From Oegoconia quadripuncta (lineage: Eukaryota; Arthropoda; Insecta; Lepidoptera; Autostichidae): DNA of 64,000 nucleotides. How positions within the stretch are numbered: the first letter of the stretch is position 1; every line of letters starts with the position of its first letter. A program made the translations under genes and the position numbers. A model generated the notes under the pieces. It was not told where the DNA came from, did no database searches, and was given only the letters and a program-made list of their open reading frames with translations. Below, in pieces: positions 21,456-30,299 of this stretch. The stretch spans positions 7,396,914-7,460,913 of the forward strand of contig OX438749.1 in assembly GCA_949316235.1 (NCBI GenBank). Direction: 5' to 3'.

Positions 21456-22769
21456 ATGTCGTTTCTTCATAATAATTCTTGTGAGTGTGTTAAATCAGAG
21501 TTAGATCTTTTTGCTATACCATCAACACAGACAAGTATTGAGAGTGGGCAATGGATTCATTGTACACCGATATCATCGCTAAGTGATGAAGGACCAATTG
21601 AATTTGTTATGCCAGGAAGTGGAGATGACTACATTGATTTGTCACACACCCTCCTTCATGTTAAAGCTAAAATTATAAACCTAGATTCTACCACTCCTCC
21701 CCCTGATGAGAAGACAGCACCTGTTAATAATTGGTTGCATTCACTTTTCAACCAATTAGATGTTTATCTAAATCAAAAACTTGTATCACCTCCTAATAAC
21801 ACATATGCTTATCGGGCTTATATTGAGACTCTACTTAATTATGGACCAGCGGCAAAACAATCACACTTGACTTGTGGTATGTGGTACGAAGATACAGCTT
21901 CAAAGATGGATTCATGTGATGACAACAACAAGGGCTTTCACAAAAGACATCAACGGGTAAAAGACGGCAAATCAGTTGAAATGATTGGACATTTGCACGG
22001 TGATCTATTTAATCAAGAAAAGTTCTTAATAAATGGGGTAGAAATACGTGTTAAATTAGTACGTAACAAAGACACTTTTAATTTAATGTCATCATCAGTG
22101 AATTCAAAATATAAAGTTCAAATTGATAGCGCTACTCTTATATTGCGAAAGGCAAGAATAAATCCATCCGTTTTACTCGCTCATCAAAAAGTTTTAACCA
22201 CTACAACTGCAAAATATCCAATTACTCGCGCTGAAGTTAAAGTTTTAACTATTCCATCAGGAGTCCGTGGAAAAACAATTGACAATGTATTTCTTGGTCA
22301 GGTGCCGAAAAGATGTATTATCGGATTTGTTGATAATGTTGCTTTTAATGGTACTTTCAATACCAATCCATTTAACTTCGATAATCATGATATAAATGTA
22401 TTTAGCTTGTATGTAGATGGGCAACAAATTCCTTCTAAAACCCTAATGCCATCATACCGTAGCGGTGTGTTTACGAGTAGTTACCATACGTTATATACTG
22501 GAACAGGTATTCACTTTTTGAATGAAGGCAATTCCATATCGATTGAGGACTATGCAAATGGATACTGCTTAATGGCATTTGATTTAACTCCTGATCTATC
22601 TGCTAACTCAAGTTCCCACTGGAATTTGATAAAACATGGGTGTGTTAGAATAGAAGTCCAATTTGAATCAGCTCTTGCAAAAACTCTTAACTGCATTGTG
22701 TACGCAGAGTTTGACAATGTTATAGAAATTAATAAAAATAGAGATGTGAGTGTAGATTATAATAGTTAA
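21456..22769 (+). CDS. Major capsid protein, double jelly roll (437 aa)
   Basis: Hexon-like main shell protein. The start, CVKSELDLFAIPSTQTSIES, followed by PIEFVMPGSGDDYIDLSHTLL, is the characteristic Polinton MCP opening. NNWLHSLFNQLDVYLNQKLV and YAYRAYIETLLNYG mark the first barrel, and HGDLFNQEKFLINGVEI and IRVKL with RNKDTF the middle. The second barrel ends with NGYCLMAFDLTPD and RIEVQFESALAKTLNCIVYAEFDNVIEI. Length is typical. It begins two bases after the previous stop, so the capsid genes form one tight block. No signal peptide or membrane segment. Confidence 0.96.
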   Translation: MSFLHNNSCECVKSELDLFAIPSTQTSIESGQWIHCTPISSLSDEGPIEFVMPGSGDDYIDLSHTLLHVKAKIINLDSTTPPPDEKTAPVNNWLHSLFNQLDVYLNQKLVSPPNNTYAYRAYIETLLNYGPAAKQSHLTCGMWYEDTASKMDSCDDNNKGFHKRHQRVKDGKSVEMIGHLHGDLFNQEKFLINGVEIRVKLVRNKDTFNLMSSSVNSKYKVQIDSATLILRKARINPSVLLAHQKVLTTTTAKYPITRAEVKVLTIPSGVRGKTIDNVFLGQVPKRCIIGFVDNVAFNGTFNTNPFNFDNHDINVFSLYVDGQQIPSKTLMPSYRSGVFTSSYHTLYTGTGIHFLNEGNSISIEDYANGYCLMAFDLTPDLSANSSSHWNLIKHGCVRIEVQFESALAKTLNCIVYAEFDNVIEINKNRDVSVDYNS

Positions 22770-22797
22770 GTATTCAGCATTTTTGTATCTATTATAG

Positions 22798-22805
22798 TAT
22801 ATAAG
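22798..22805 (+). promoter_or_regulatory. Candidate TATA box for the protease
   Basis: TATATAAG lies in the 109-base spacer between capsid and protease genes, about 75 bases upstream of the protease ATG. It suggests separate transcription of the protease. Confidence 0.45.
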
Positions 22806-22878
22806 ATTTCCATATAATATTTTTCATCATTATCCGTTAAACTACCTTAATGTATGTATTTAAGAAAGTATTTCAATA

Positions 22879-23316
22879 ATGGATACACACGAAATTAGAC
22901 TATTTATGAAAAAGATAAATCACAGTCTAGAATTTAACGTGTTCCCTGCTAACAGAATACCAATGTACATAGAAGCACCCACTTACTTTATTTCTAACTT
23001 GGATCCTGATACAAAATCGGGATCACATTGGGTAGCCATTCATATCAATGCTAATGGTATCGGTGAATATTTTGATTCATATGGTAGAAAGCCTACCGGC
23101 CACCATAAATCGTTTTTGAAAAGAAATACTCGGAAATGGTTTTACAATAATAAAATTCTTCAAAGTCACTTAACTTCTGTTTGTGGTGAATACTGTTTAG
23201 TGTATCTGTACTTTAAGTTTATGAATATGAGCATGTCAGAGTTTTTAAGAGATTTTTGCGATATTCCTTTGTATAACGATATATTCATAAATAAAATATT
23301 TAAAACCATTTTTTGA
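22879..23316 (+). CDS. Adenain-like (C5-type) maturation cysteine protease (145 aa)
   Basis: Predicted to process virion proteins during particle maturation. Catalytic residues in family order: H50 in KSGSHWVAIHI, D66 in EYFDSYG, the oxyanion-hole Gln Q95 in KILQSHLTS and C102 in SVCGEYC. The length is short, as usual for Polinton proteases, which lack the longer adenovirus C-terminal part. Candidate substrates are the two basic proteins at 18059-18388 and 21004-21453. An AATAAA starts right after the stop (23317-23322). Confidence 0.93.
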   Translation: MDTHEIRLFMKKINHSLEFNVFPANRIPMYIEAPTYFISNLDPDTKSGSHWVAIHINANGIGEYFDSYGRKPTGHHKSFLKRNTRKWFYNNKILQSHLTSVCGEYCLVYLYFKFMNMSMSEFLRDFCDIPLYNDIFINKIFKTIF

Positions 23317-23322
23317 AATAAA
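23317..23322 (+). terminator. Poly(A) signal after the protease
   Basis: AATAAA immediately follows the protease stop codon, closing the rightward gene block. Faces the leftward poly(A) signals at 23414-23423. Confidence 0.6.
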
Positions 23323-23413
23323 TTTATTTTACCAATTATCTGTTTTTTATTTACATTATCCTATTTTGATATAGAAGAGTGAAGATAATGAAACATCAGA
23401 ATTACAGTTTTAC

Positions 23414-23423
23414 TTTATTTATT
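23414..23423 (-). terminator. Poly(A) signals of the 103-aa right-end gene
   Basis: Two overlapping AATAAA motifs on the minus strand about 40 bases after the stop at 23460. With 23317-23322 this makes a convergent bidirectional 3' end region. Confidence 0.55.
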
Positions 23424-23459
23424 TTCTAATTAAACATTATAATACAATATTGTAGCTAA

Positions 23460-23771
23460 CTAATCTATCTGCGGGGTTGGACTATAGACACCCGGTGATA
23501 ATGAAAACAATTTTTCAGACGCCCACGACGTTTCATAAACTTCTTCTTCCTGTTCCAATGACATGAGTGGGTTCGCTGGCCGCTGCAGAAATGTTAGTAT
23601 AGGGGGAGGTGAGGGTCTTGAATACCCACCATAATCGTAATTGGCCCACTGGCGGAGATTATTTAGGTTTTCTTCATGGAATTCATAGAGTTGTCGGTCG
23701 ATTTCGTCTTGTTCGGCTTCGAGACACAGTCGTACCAGTTGGTCATCGTATTGAGTTTCGAAGTGTGCCAT
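23460..23771 (-). CDS. Acidic right-end protein sharing its N terminus with pPolB (103 aa)
   Basis: I do not recognise the C-terminal part. The ATG is at 23771; the 7-residue extension that some frames allow begins at a TTG and is not used here. Residues 1-30 (MAHFETQYDDQLVRLCLEAE onward) are encoded within the TIR and are identical to the leader predicted for the polymerase. From residue 31 on, the sequence is unique: EENLNNLRQW, then a Gly/Tyr/Pro-rich stretch (YDYGGYSRPSPPP), then an acidic segment (MSLEQEEEVYE). No intron is needed. The leader looks like an acidic amphipathic helix with LVRLCLEAE. Possible roles are a regulator or an interaction partner docking through the shared helix; both are speculation. 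Confidence 0.72.
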   Translation of the reverse strand: MAHFETQYDDQLVRLCLEAEQDEIDRQLYEFHEENLNNLRQWANYDYGGYSRPSPPPILTFLQRPANPLMSLEQEEEVYETSWASEKLFSLSPGVYSPTPQID

Positions 23772-23830
23772 CCTTCTGCCTGCGTTAGACAAATGTATCT
23801 CTCGGTGGCATGTGGCTTATATGAGGTGTA

Positions 23831-23837
23831 TCTTATA
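23831..23837 (-). promoter_or_regulatory. Candidate TATA box for the TIR-spanning leader (right)
   Basis: Inverted copy of the site at 11984-11990, upstream of the ATG at 23771-23769 of the 103-aa gene. Confidence 0.4.
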
Positions 23838-23981
23838 GACAGGTATAAAACGGTGGGGAACGAAAAATTTATTGCTGTTTTTCAGTAGAGTCTGCGTCGC
23901 GACAGTTAATGTGCTAAGAAGAAACCCATAAATTATAACGTTGCTCTATTGGGAGTCGCAAGAAACGGGCTATTCCAGGAA

Positions 23982-24558
23982 TTATTTCTTATCCGCTGTT
24001 ATGTAGTACTTTGTGCAGTCGGTCTTCGTTGCCACCTGTTTTGTTATATTGTAAATTAAATCTCTTACATTTCGGTAATGCTTGTCGTCTTCTGAGGCGT
24101 AATATTTAACACGAACATCTGCATATTTCCAGTAATCAATTGGTTGAACATCTTTCAACTTTTTCATCTCATACACTTCTATTTTAATGAGATGACTCGC
24201 TGAGGATCCGTCATCATTATTCGATGAAATGTATGAAGTTCCTTCTCCGTTAGCTTGGGCAATATTGGAAGACTGTAGTCGGACCCTCTTTTTCTTGGGC
24301 TTCTCAAAGAAACAATCAATGTTTCTCTTAGCAATGTTTTGCTTGACCTTCAAGGCAGGAGGATCTTGAGTTTCATCATCGTCGCTTAGATCGGCAGTAG
24401 GAAAGTAATAGTTCTTAAAGGTGTAATCACTGTCAGGAATCGACGTCTGAAACGAGCAGAAAACGAAGGTTAGGTCAAGCAATTGCATCGAAACAGATCG
24501 TCCAGGTAAAGTAGACAACACATAAACAATGTAGTTACAGACAAAAACTTACCGACAT
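23982..24558 (-). CDS. TIR-encoded spliced protein with PKKKRV nuclear signal, right copy
   Basis: Inverted second copy of the gene at 11263-11839. Exon 1 is 24558-24553, the intron 24552-24447 and exon 2 24446-23982. The exon 2 translation is identical to the left copy, so both produce the same 156-aa product. Its own TATA-like box (24671-24663) and poly(A) signal (23873-23868) lie inside the repeat, so each copy is a self-contained transcription unit. This doubles gene dosage and means the gene is copied whenever either end is copied. Function unknown. Confidence 0.77.
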
Positions 24559-25050
24559 GACAGAAAGCGTAGTTTAACACTTTTCACTATGAAATGTACG
24601 ACTGTGTCTCGAGGCGAGGCGGGCGATCGAATTTGGACTGTGGTGCTGTACAAGCCGTCTCGCTTTAAATACCCTATCCAGGTAGAGTGGTGATACCACA
24701 TACGTAGTAGCTATTAAGAATTAACCCTACATATTTATTATTGAATCGAATTAAAAAATTAAGAAAAAATACTGCGTATGCCGCAGATGGCGATCTAAAG
24801 AATAACTAACATAAATAAATTTGACAGTGGGTGATCGTTATCATTTCATCTAAAGGCGTACACATTCCAACGTGACGAGCAAAAAAGTCTCACCTGTTTC
24901 CAAATCTTACTAGGAAAAAATGGTATACTATAATGAAATAACTTAAATTACGAAGTTTCTATTCACCGTAAAAGGTGCATGTTTTTTGTCGACTACTGCC
25001 ATAAATATAAATTGATCATAAATTAGAAAACTAAATAAAAGAATAATGGA

Positions 25051-25420
25051 AAGGCAGTTTCATTGCTGACAATAAATTTAATTTTTTTCCATATTAAAAA
25101 CATACACCTGCTGTAATCGCTATGCTTACCATGAACAAGTTCAGACTTGTATCAGTTGTAGGTACACAAAAGCGCCAAAAGCCGAGGAGTTATCGTCCAC
25201 TTGATTTATGTGTGAACCTATTATTAGGTTAGATAAAGGCAGTTTCATTGCTGACAATAAATTTAATTTTTTTCCATATTAAAAACATACACCTGCTGTA
25301 ATCGCTATGCTTACCATGAACAAGTTCAGACTTGTATCAGTTGTAGGTACACAAAAGCGCCAAAAGCCGAGGAGTTATCGTCCACTTGATTTATGTGTGA
25401 ACCTATTATTAGGTTAGATA
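25051..25420. repeat. 185-bp tandem duplication within the right TIR
   Basis: The segment 25051-25235 is followed immediately by a second copy at 25236-25420, starting again with AAGGCAGTTT; no difference between the two was seen. The left TIR has only one copy (10586-10770). The duplication therefore arose after the arms were last made equal, or has not yet been spread by copying or gene conversion. Confidence 0.93.
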
Positions 25421-25593
25421 AGGACAATTTTTTACTAGCCATTATAATTAGCAAACAAAGTTAACTGGCAAATCCGTCAATAACGACCCAATTAAAGCCG
25501 CCAATGAGACCGTGAAAGGGGGAACACACCGTGGTGACCTTTTTTTAGGGGGAGGGCCCGGGGCTGGTCCAGAACTCTCGAATACGTACTACT

Positions 25594-25599
25594 CACCAA
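25594..25599. repeat. Target site duplication, right copy (CACCAA)
   Basis: Identical to 10407-10412 and adjacent to the terminal ACTACT of the element. Confidence 0.95.
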
Positions 25600-26140
25600 G
25601 TAGGTACTGTTATAACCACTCGGAAAGCGACAGGCAAATTGACGGTAGTTATTTACTATGGTTAACTATTATAGTTATTCATTTAGTGTTCAGACTTGTT
25701 AATACTTTAAATTTCTTATTCCACATATGGGAACTTGTGATCGGAATCTGAAACAAGAACAGACTCAGAAACCTTTCCTTGACAAAGCAGCCGGTAATTT
25801 CATTGGCTCTTTTAAAATTCTCATGAAGCGGTAGTTTTTGGATTGGTGCTTGATATTATCTGATATTAATGGATGGATTTCGGTCTAGTTGAGTTACTGC
25901 AGGTATCAGTTCTGTGTGTACGTGCCGCTTGCGGCCGCGACGAAGAGATTAACGACAGGTACGCGGAGGCACTTGTATAATTCTATCCCGGGCGTCGGAA
26001 ATGTGGCTCCATCTGGATAACTGTCGTTGGAATTGAGTCAGACATGTTATAACGACTAGAACCACGGATACATGTATATATCACCTTTTAAAATTTATTT
26101 GTTCACAAAAATAAGTTTAAAATCAGGCTTTTTTACAAAA
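25600..26140. other. Right flank of the Polinton, no gene recognised
   Basis: Unique-looking sequence with no repeat family seen elsewhere in the window and no coding signal. Confidence 0.4.
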
Positions 26141-26374
26141 ATTATGCACAACGGATTAGCACTTGACCTCAATCACCTCTGATGTAAAGTGAAGATAAGG
26201 CTGAAGGTGGGAGCGTACTGACCCGGAAACCCCATTTTATTTAGGGGACTGCCTATCTTATCTCTGACAACCGGAACACAACAATGCTATCAACATTTCT
26301 GTTTGGCGACAGACTTCGATAAAACGGTGGTAGCTAGCCAGGCGGAGATTTAAAATTGCTCTACCACCAACCAA
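26141..26374 (-). mobile_element. SINE family A, copy 3, head missing
   Basis: Tail TTATGCACAACGGATTAGCA and body up to CTACCACCAACC are present; the tRNA-like head is lacking. Point changes are numerous. Confidence 0.82.
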
Positions 26375-27517
26375 TGTCCAATTTCCCCATTCAATTTTTC
26401 TATGCTTTCCTTTACCGTACCAAGCAAAGACAATCCGACCTCATATTATTCTTTTGACCGCAAGAATAAGATTGTTTGTAGCTCAGAAACATCAAAATTC
26501 TAATTGAATGTAGATGCACATGAACAATAAAATATTTTAAAAAATTATTCCTATTTTAGATTTGTAATTATATCACAAGATTACTGGTAGAATGAAGTTA
26601 AAGTGACGTCAGACACTGATAAAATTGAACCACTCAATCTTCAAGAAAGTTGTTGGTTCCAGCTGTTTACCAGTTTTTGCATCCAACGTGGCGTCAAATA
26701 GAAGTACGGAAGCAAACGTGTAATTTACTCCCATTGGCGAGAATAGACTTATCGGCCCTCAATGCCGCAGTGTAAAGTTATACAGAGGTACAATAATTAT
26801 TACAATATGTGTCGTCACAAATTTCGTACTGCTTTACGCATATTGTGTTCGGATTTATTACAAATTACAAAATTACAAATTACAAAATTATTTATTTTCA
26901 GTAAAATATCAGTTTTAATAAATGAGTAGTTGAGATCTCCTTGTAAGTATAGCAATACCTGTATCAGAAGACCTCACTCTTCCATAGCTATGTTATATTA
27001 TTTTACTAAATAAAACAGTGTAAATTTAATAAGAAACTTAACAATAATAATAAACAGGATTACTTTAACATAATTTATTATAACATAATTATAAGTTATA
27101 ACAGTGTAACGCTTTGTATGTAGACATATACATATATTTATTTGACATCACACTATAGCGACCACAATATTAATAAAAACAAGAAAATTACTACAATTTA
27201 GTAGAGCAGGCGAAATTTAGTAGTTTTTCTTATAAATGAATGGGTATACTGCTAGGGTTGTTACAAATAAATATGGTGAAGATCTGATGATGTATTTCAG
27301 AAATAGAGAACAGAACCTTACTGGAGTCGGTTGTTTCGCCAAAAGTGACATTTTTCTGTTTCTTCAATAAGATAATTCATAGAATTTGTCTTCCAAGTAT
27401 AAAACAGATAAAATCTAATTGATCCAGCACCTAAGGGTTACTAGAACCACAGATTACTGCAACACAGAATCACAAGTCTTTCCCAGACCGTTAACATCTC
27501 AGTATTATTTTTAATTC
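26375..27517. other. Flank without recognised gene
   Basis: AT-rich with short local repeats (ATTACAAAATTACAAATTAC near 26860). No gene identified. Confidence 0.4.
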
Positions 27518-27822
27518 TTTTTTTTTATGCACAACTGGTTAGTACTTGACCTCAACCACACCTTATGTTAAGTAAAGATGAGGCCGAAGGTGGAAGCGTA
27601 CTGACCTGGAAACCCAAATATATGGGGAACTGGCTATGTTATCTCTGACAACCGGAACATAACAATGCTATTAACATTGCTGTTTGGCGGCAGATTTAGA
27701 TAAGATGGTGGTAGCTAACTAAAACCAATCAAACCGAGTACTAAACATGTACCCTGCTGGGGATAGACCCGCGACGTCCGATTCATAAACCCTATGTTGT
27801 TTACATTGAGCCACGGAGGCGG
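27518..27822 (-). mobile_element. SINE family A, copy 4
   Basis: Near full length, from poly-T and TATGCACAACTGGTT to GAGCCACGGAGGCGG. The box B region is changed (GGGATAGACCCGCGACGTCC). Confidence 0.87.
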
Positions 27823-28184
27823 TTAAGAGAGTCATTAGAGAGAATTGTGACATTACAGCATGCACTACATTGCAAAGTTTTTTATAAAGCACGAGAAAAA
27901 GTTAAAACGCCATGTTTTTTGCTTTACGGAGTTGTTGAAGTATTATAAAGGCAATTTCTATTCGTTTCCACAATTACTGCAACCAACGCCCAGTTTTATG
28001 GCCAAGCATTTCCTAGTTTGCAACCAGATAATTGGTGTGTACGACTTACTTATGTTTTTTCACACATTTTTTTTCTTTGCGACGATTTTTTCCTTTTTTA
28101 TGTTACAAATCTCCTGTAACAAGAATTTATCGTTACCTCTTGGAATGTTATAGGTAGGGATATACTGGACCAGCATTCCGCCCG

Positions 28185-28372
28185 CGGCTTCGCTCGCGTA
28201 GGTAACTTTATATAGGATATGTTTAATTTATTTATCCGCGGGAACTACTCACTTTATCGTGAAAAATATCCTTCATATCATCCAAATCCGTTCAGCCGTT
28301 TCGCCGTGATGGAGCAACAAACAAAATAAACAAATAAACAAACAAACATCCAAACTCTCTCATTTATAATAT
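28185..28372 (+). mobile_element. Dispersed short element, family H, copy 2
   Basis: TTCCGCCCGCGGCTTCGCTC at the start, CATCCAAATCCGTTCAGCCG in the middle, then AAACAAACAAACATCC and TTATAATATTATTATTA at the end. Confidence 0.78.
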
Positions 28373-28377
28373 TATTA

Positions 28378-28500
28378 TTATTAAATTCTTTATTGCACAC
28401 AAAAATAAAATACAAAGAACATTTAACATAGATGATGAAGTGTACAAAGGCGGTCTTATCGCTGATAGCGATTTCTTCCAGACAACCTTAGTTAAAGAAC
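28378..28500 (-). mobile_element. LINE 3' UTR fragment (family J)
   Basis: AAATTCTTTATTGCACACAA (poly(A) signal inverted) and GCGATTTCTTCCAGACAACC. Related stretches are at 52788-52915 (same strand) and 43536-43640, 43078-43190 and 56415-56540 (opposite strand). Confidence 0.6.
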
Positions 28501-28597
28501 CTTTTTAATAAGTAGTTTGATAGTGCAAAGTTAAAGGTGAATAACTTTAAATATTGTTACATTAAGACTAGTCTTTCGGTTATTTAACTATTTTATA

Positions 28598-28649
28598 TGT
28601 TTACTCAAGTGGGTAATATTCGTCAGAATTGTACCCACTTGAGTAAACA
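28598..28649. repeat. Perfect 18-bp palindrome arms, 16-nt loop
   Basis: 28598-28615 (TGTTTACTCAAGTGGGTA) is the exact reverse complement of 28632-28649. Confidence 0.9.
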
Positions 28650-29199
28650 GACATAACTTGAGATTTATGTCAATAAATCGTCCAATCCTCTCTGGGCCCT
28701 CGTTCATTCTCTCTTAGTAAGAGGAGGTTGTACCCCAATAGTAAGGACTTAAGGCTGTGGATGGACGTGATAATTTATTCGATTGTACAAGCACAGTATA
28801 GCAGTAGACTTATAATCATACGAATACATTTATAACTCTTCGTATAAATTAGATTGACTGTATCAAAACTAGAATGCGGATTGCCGTGGGAATAAATGAG
28901 ACTGCGGTATAACGATGTTAAACTGAATATTTGAAATGGTTCAGTCCATTTGAGGCATCGGCGATTGTAACGAGTACTCGTTAAGATGTAGAGCTTATCA
29001 GGAAGGTGAGTCAATAAGCCTTAGGGTGCGTTCGTATATAGTGGGCGTTAGACACTAAGTAGGAGTTGTTCTATTACATTACTTTATGATAGTACTGATT
29101 TCCAAGAGATCCTTAGGTATAGGTAAGGTCCTAATTTACTCCATTATACATGTAATTGTGTAGATCTATATAGTATCTCAAATAATAATAATATATATA
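28650..29199. other. Flank without recognised gene
   Basis: No coding signal or repeat family identified. Ends in an (AAT/AT)n run. Confidence 0.4.
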
Positions 29200-29718
29200 T
29201 TTTTATTAAAAACGGGCTAGCCTCTTAACCTCAGTCACACCTCATGTTAAGTAAAGATGGGGCCGAAGGTGGAAGCGTACCGACCCGGACAGCCCATCTT
29301 ATTTGGGGATTCGCTATCTTTTATCTGGCAACTGGAATACAACAATGCTATTAACATTGCTGTTTGGCTGCAGACTTAGATAAGATGATGGTAGCTAGCC
29401 AGGCGGACATTTAAAATGCCCTGCCACCAACCGCATATGAAGTTTACATACAAAGAGAATTTACACACTTTGATAGAACTATGGGTAAGCGAAGTTGCCC
29501 TTAGTACTATCGATTGGACTACGGGCAATTTGATTTGCCCGTGGTCCGATTGATAGATCCAGGCAAAAACAATTGCCCATGGATCGATCAGTAGAACTCG
29601 GTGATCGGACCACGGGCAATAAACGACCAAATCGAGTACTAAACATATACCCCGATGGGGATGGAACACCGATCCGATTCGTAAACCCCATGTTGTTCAC
29701 ATTGAGCCACAGAGGCGG
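29200..29718 (-). mobile_element. SINE family A, copy 5, split by a roughly 195-bp insertion
   Basis: Tail and body run from 29200 to CCACCAACC at 29432; the head resumes at about 29626 (AAATCGAGTACT) and ends GAGCCACAGAGGCGG. The inserted segment is listed separately. Confidence 0.85.
29433..29625. mobile_element. Palindrome-rich insert within SINE A copy 5
   Basis: Not part of the SINE consensus. It contains repeated ACGGGCAA/TTGCCCGT units, including an inverted pair around 29516-29548 (GGACTACGGGCAA with TTGCCCGTGGTCC), a third unit at 29611-29619 and a related ATTGCCCATGGATCGATC. It looks like a small non-autonomous DNA transposon; family unknown. Confidence 0.6.
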
Positions 29719-30004
29719 TTAAATATCAATAATAAAATAAACACCTAACCTTTCGGCGAAAGATATCTCTGCAGCATTTAAATTGTAGGCGGTTCAGTTT
29801 TTTAATAAATTAAAATTAATCAATGTCATCTCAAGACCGATGCTTAACACCGGGACTAGATGTAAGTGGTACAGTAGTTTCGATATATTGACTAATAGAC
29901 TAATGCATTAATATTAAGCTTCTTTATTATAAGTAAATATTTAAATTGACATTCAACAGAATATCTTACGTTGAAATATATAATATTAATGATTGATTAC
30001 ATAC

Positions 30005-30296
30005 ATACATATGGTCACGCCTGTTTTCCGTTGGGGTAGGCAGAGACTAGGTATATGATTTCTACTTGCAACGTCATATTACTTTAGCTTCTTCGACTCT
30101 CACAAATGCTTCAAACACAAACTTCAGTCGGTTAGTGGTTGACCGCATCTGACCTTTTTGTGAGTACGTACACTTGATTTCCCTTCTTGGTCGACCTTTA
30201 CTGACTCTGCCATTCACGCTTTCGTTATATATTGCTTTCCTTAATCTCTTTTTACTCATTCGTTCCATATTGGGCATATGGAACGAATGAGTAAAA
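30005..30296 (-). mobile_element. Degenerate retroelement ORF end with foldback 5' edge
   Basis: Minus-strand translation shows MSKKRL...VNGRVSKGRPRREI and EKGQ-like QKGQMRSTTNR, then EEAKV, followed by a YPNGKQA-like end before ATATGTATG. I recognise this pattern from lepidopteran retroelement 3' regions. The upstream edge (30250-30296) is a perfect hairpin. Confidence 0.55.
30250..30296. repeat. Perfect 21-bp palindrome, 5-nt loop
   Basis: 30250-30270 is the exact reverse complement of 30276-30296; loop TGGGC. The core is CATTCGTTCCATAT. Confidence 0.92.
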
Positions 30297-30299
30297 CCT

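Larger units (their letters stand above)
10413..25593 (+). mobile_element. Complete Polinton/Maverick transposon (15,181 bp)
   Basis: Both ends can be read to the base. The left end starts AGTAGTACG after CACCAA and the right end finishes CGTACTACT before CACCAA, giving a perfect 6-bp target duplication, the size established for Polintons. Long terminal inverted repeats enclose the family's diagnostic gene set: protein-primed polymerase B, retroviral-type integrase, packaging ATPase, adenain-like protease and jelly-roll capsid proteins. All large genes are on the plus strand except the inward-facing genes of the right TIR. No internal stop or frameshift was found in the core genes. A perfect TSD, near-identical TIRs and intact frames argue for a recent insertion. 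Some published accounts treat such elements as integrated viruses; this copy has the gene set for both transposition and particle assembly. Confidence 0.97.
23682..25593 (-). repeat. Right terminal inverted repeat, 1,912 bp
   Basis: Mirror of the left repeat. Inside the duplication, a left position x pairs with 35821-x; outside it, with 36006-x. The 185-base difference is the tandem duplication at 25051-25420. The outer region 24559-25593 has no recognisable gene; an open frame at 25512-25751 runs out of the element end and looks fortuitous. Confidence 0.95.

Noticed and set aside
23676..23888. Open frame on the plus strand mirrored at 11933-12163 (minus)
   Set aside because: Antisense shadow of the leader encoded in the TIRs; duplicated only because the TIRs are.
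25512..25751. 79-aa open frame crossing the right end of the Polinton
   Set aside because: It crosses the transposon boundary and TSD, so it can only be fortuitous.
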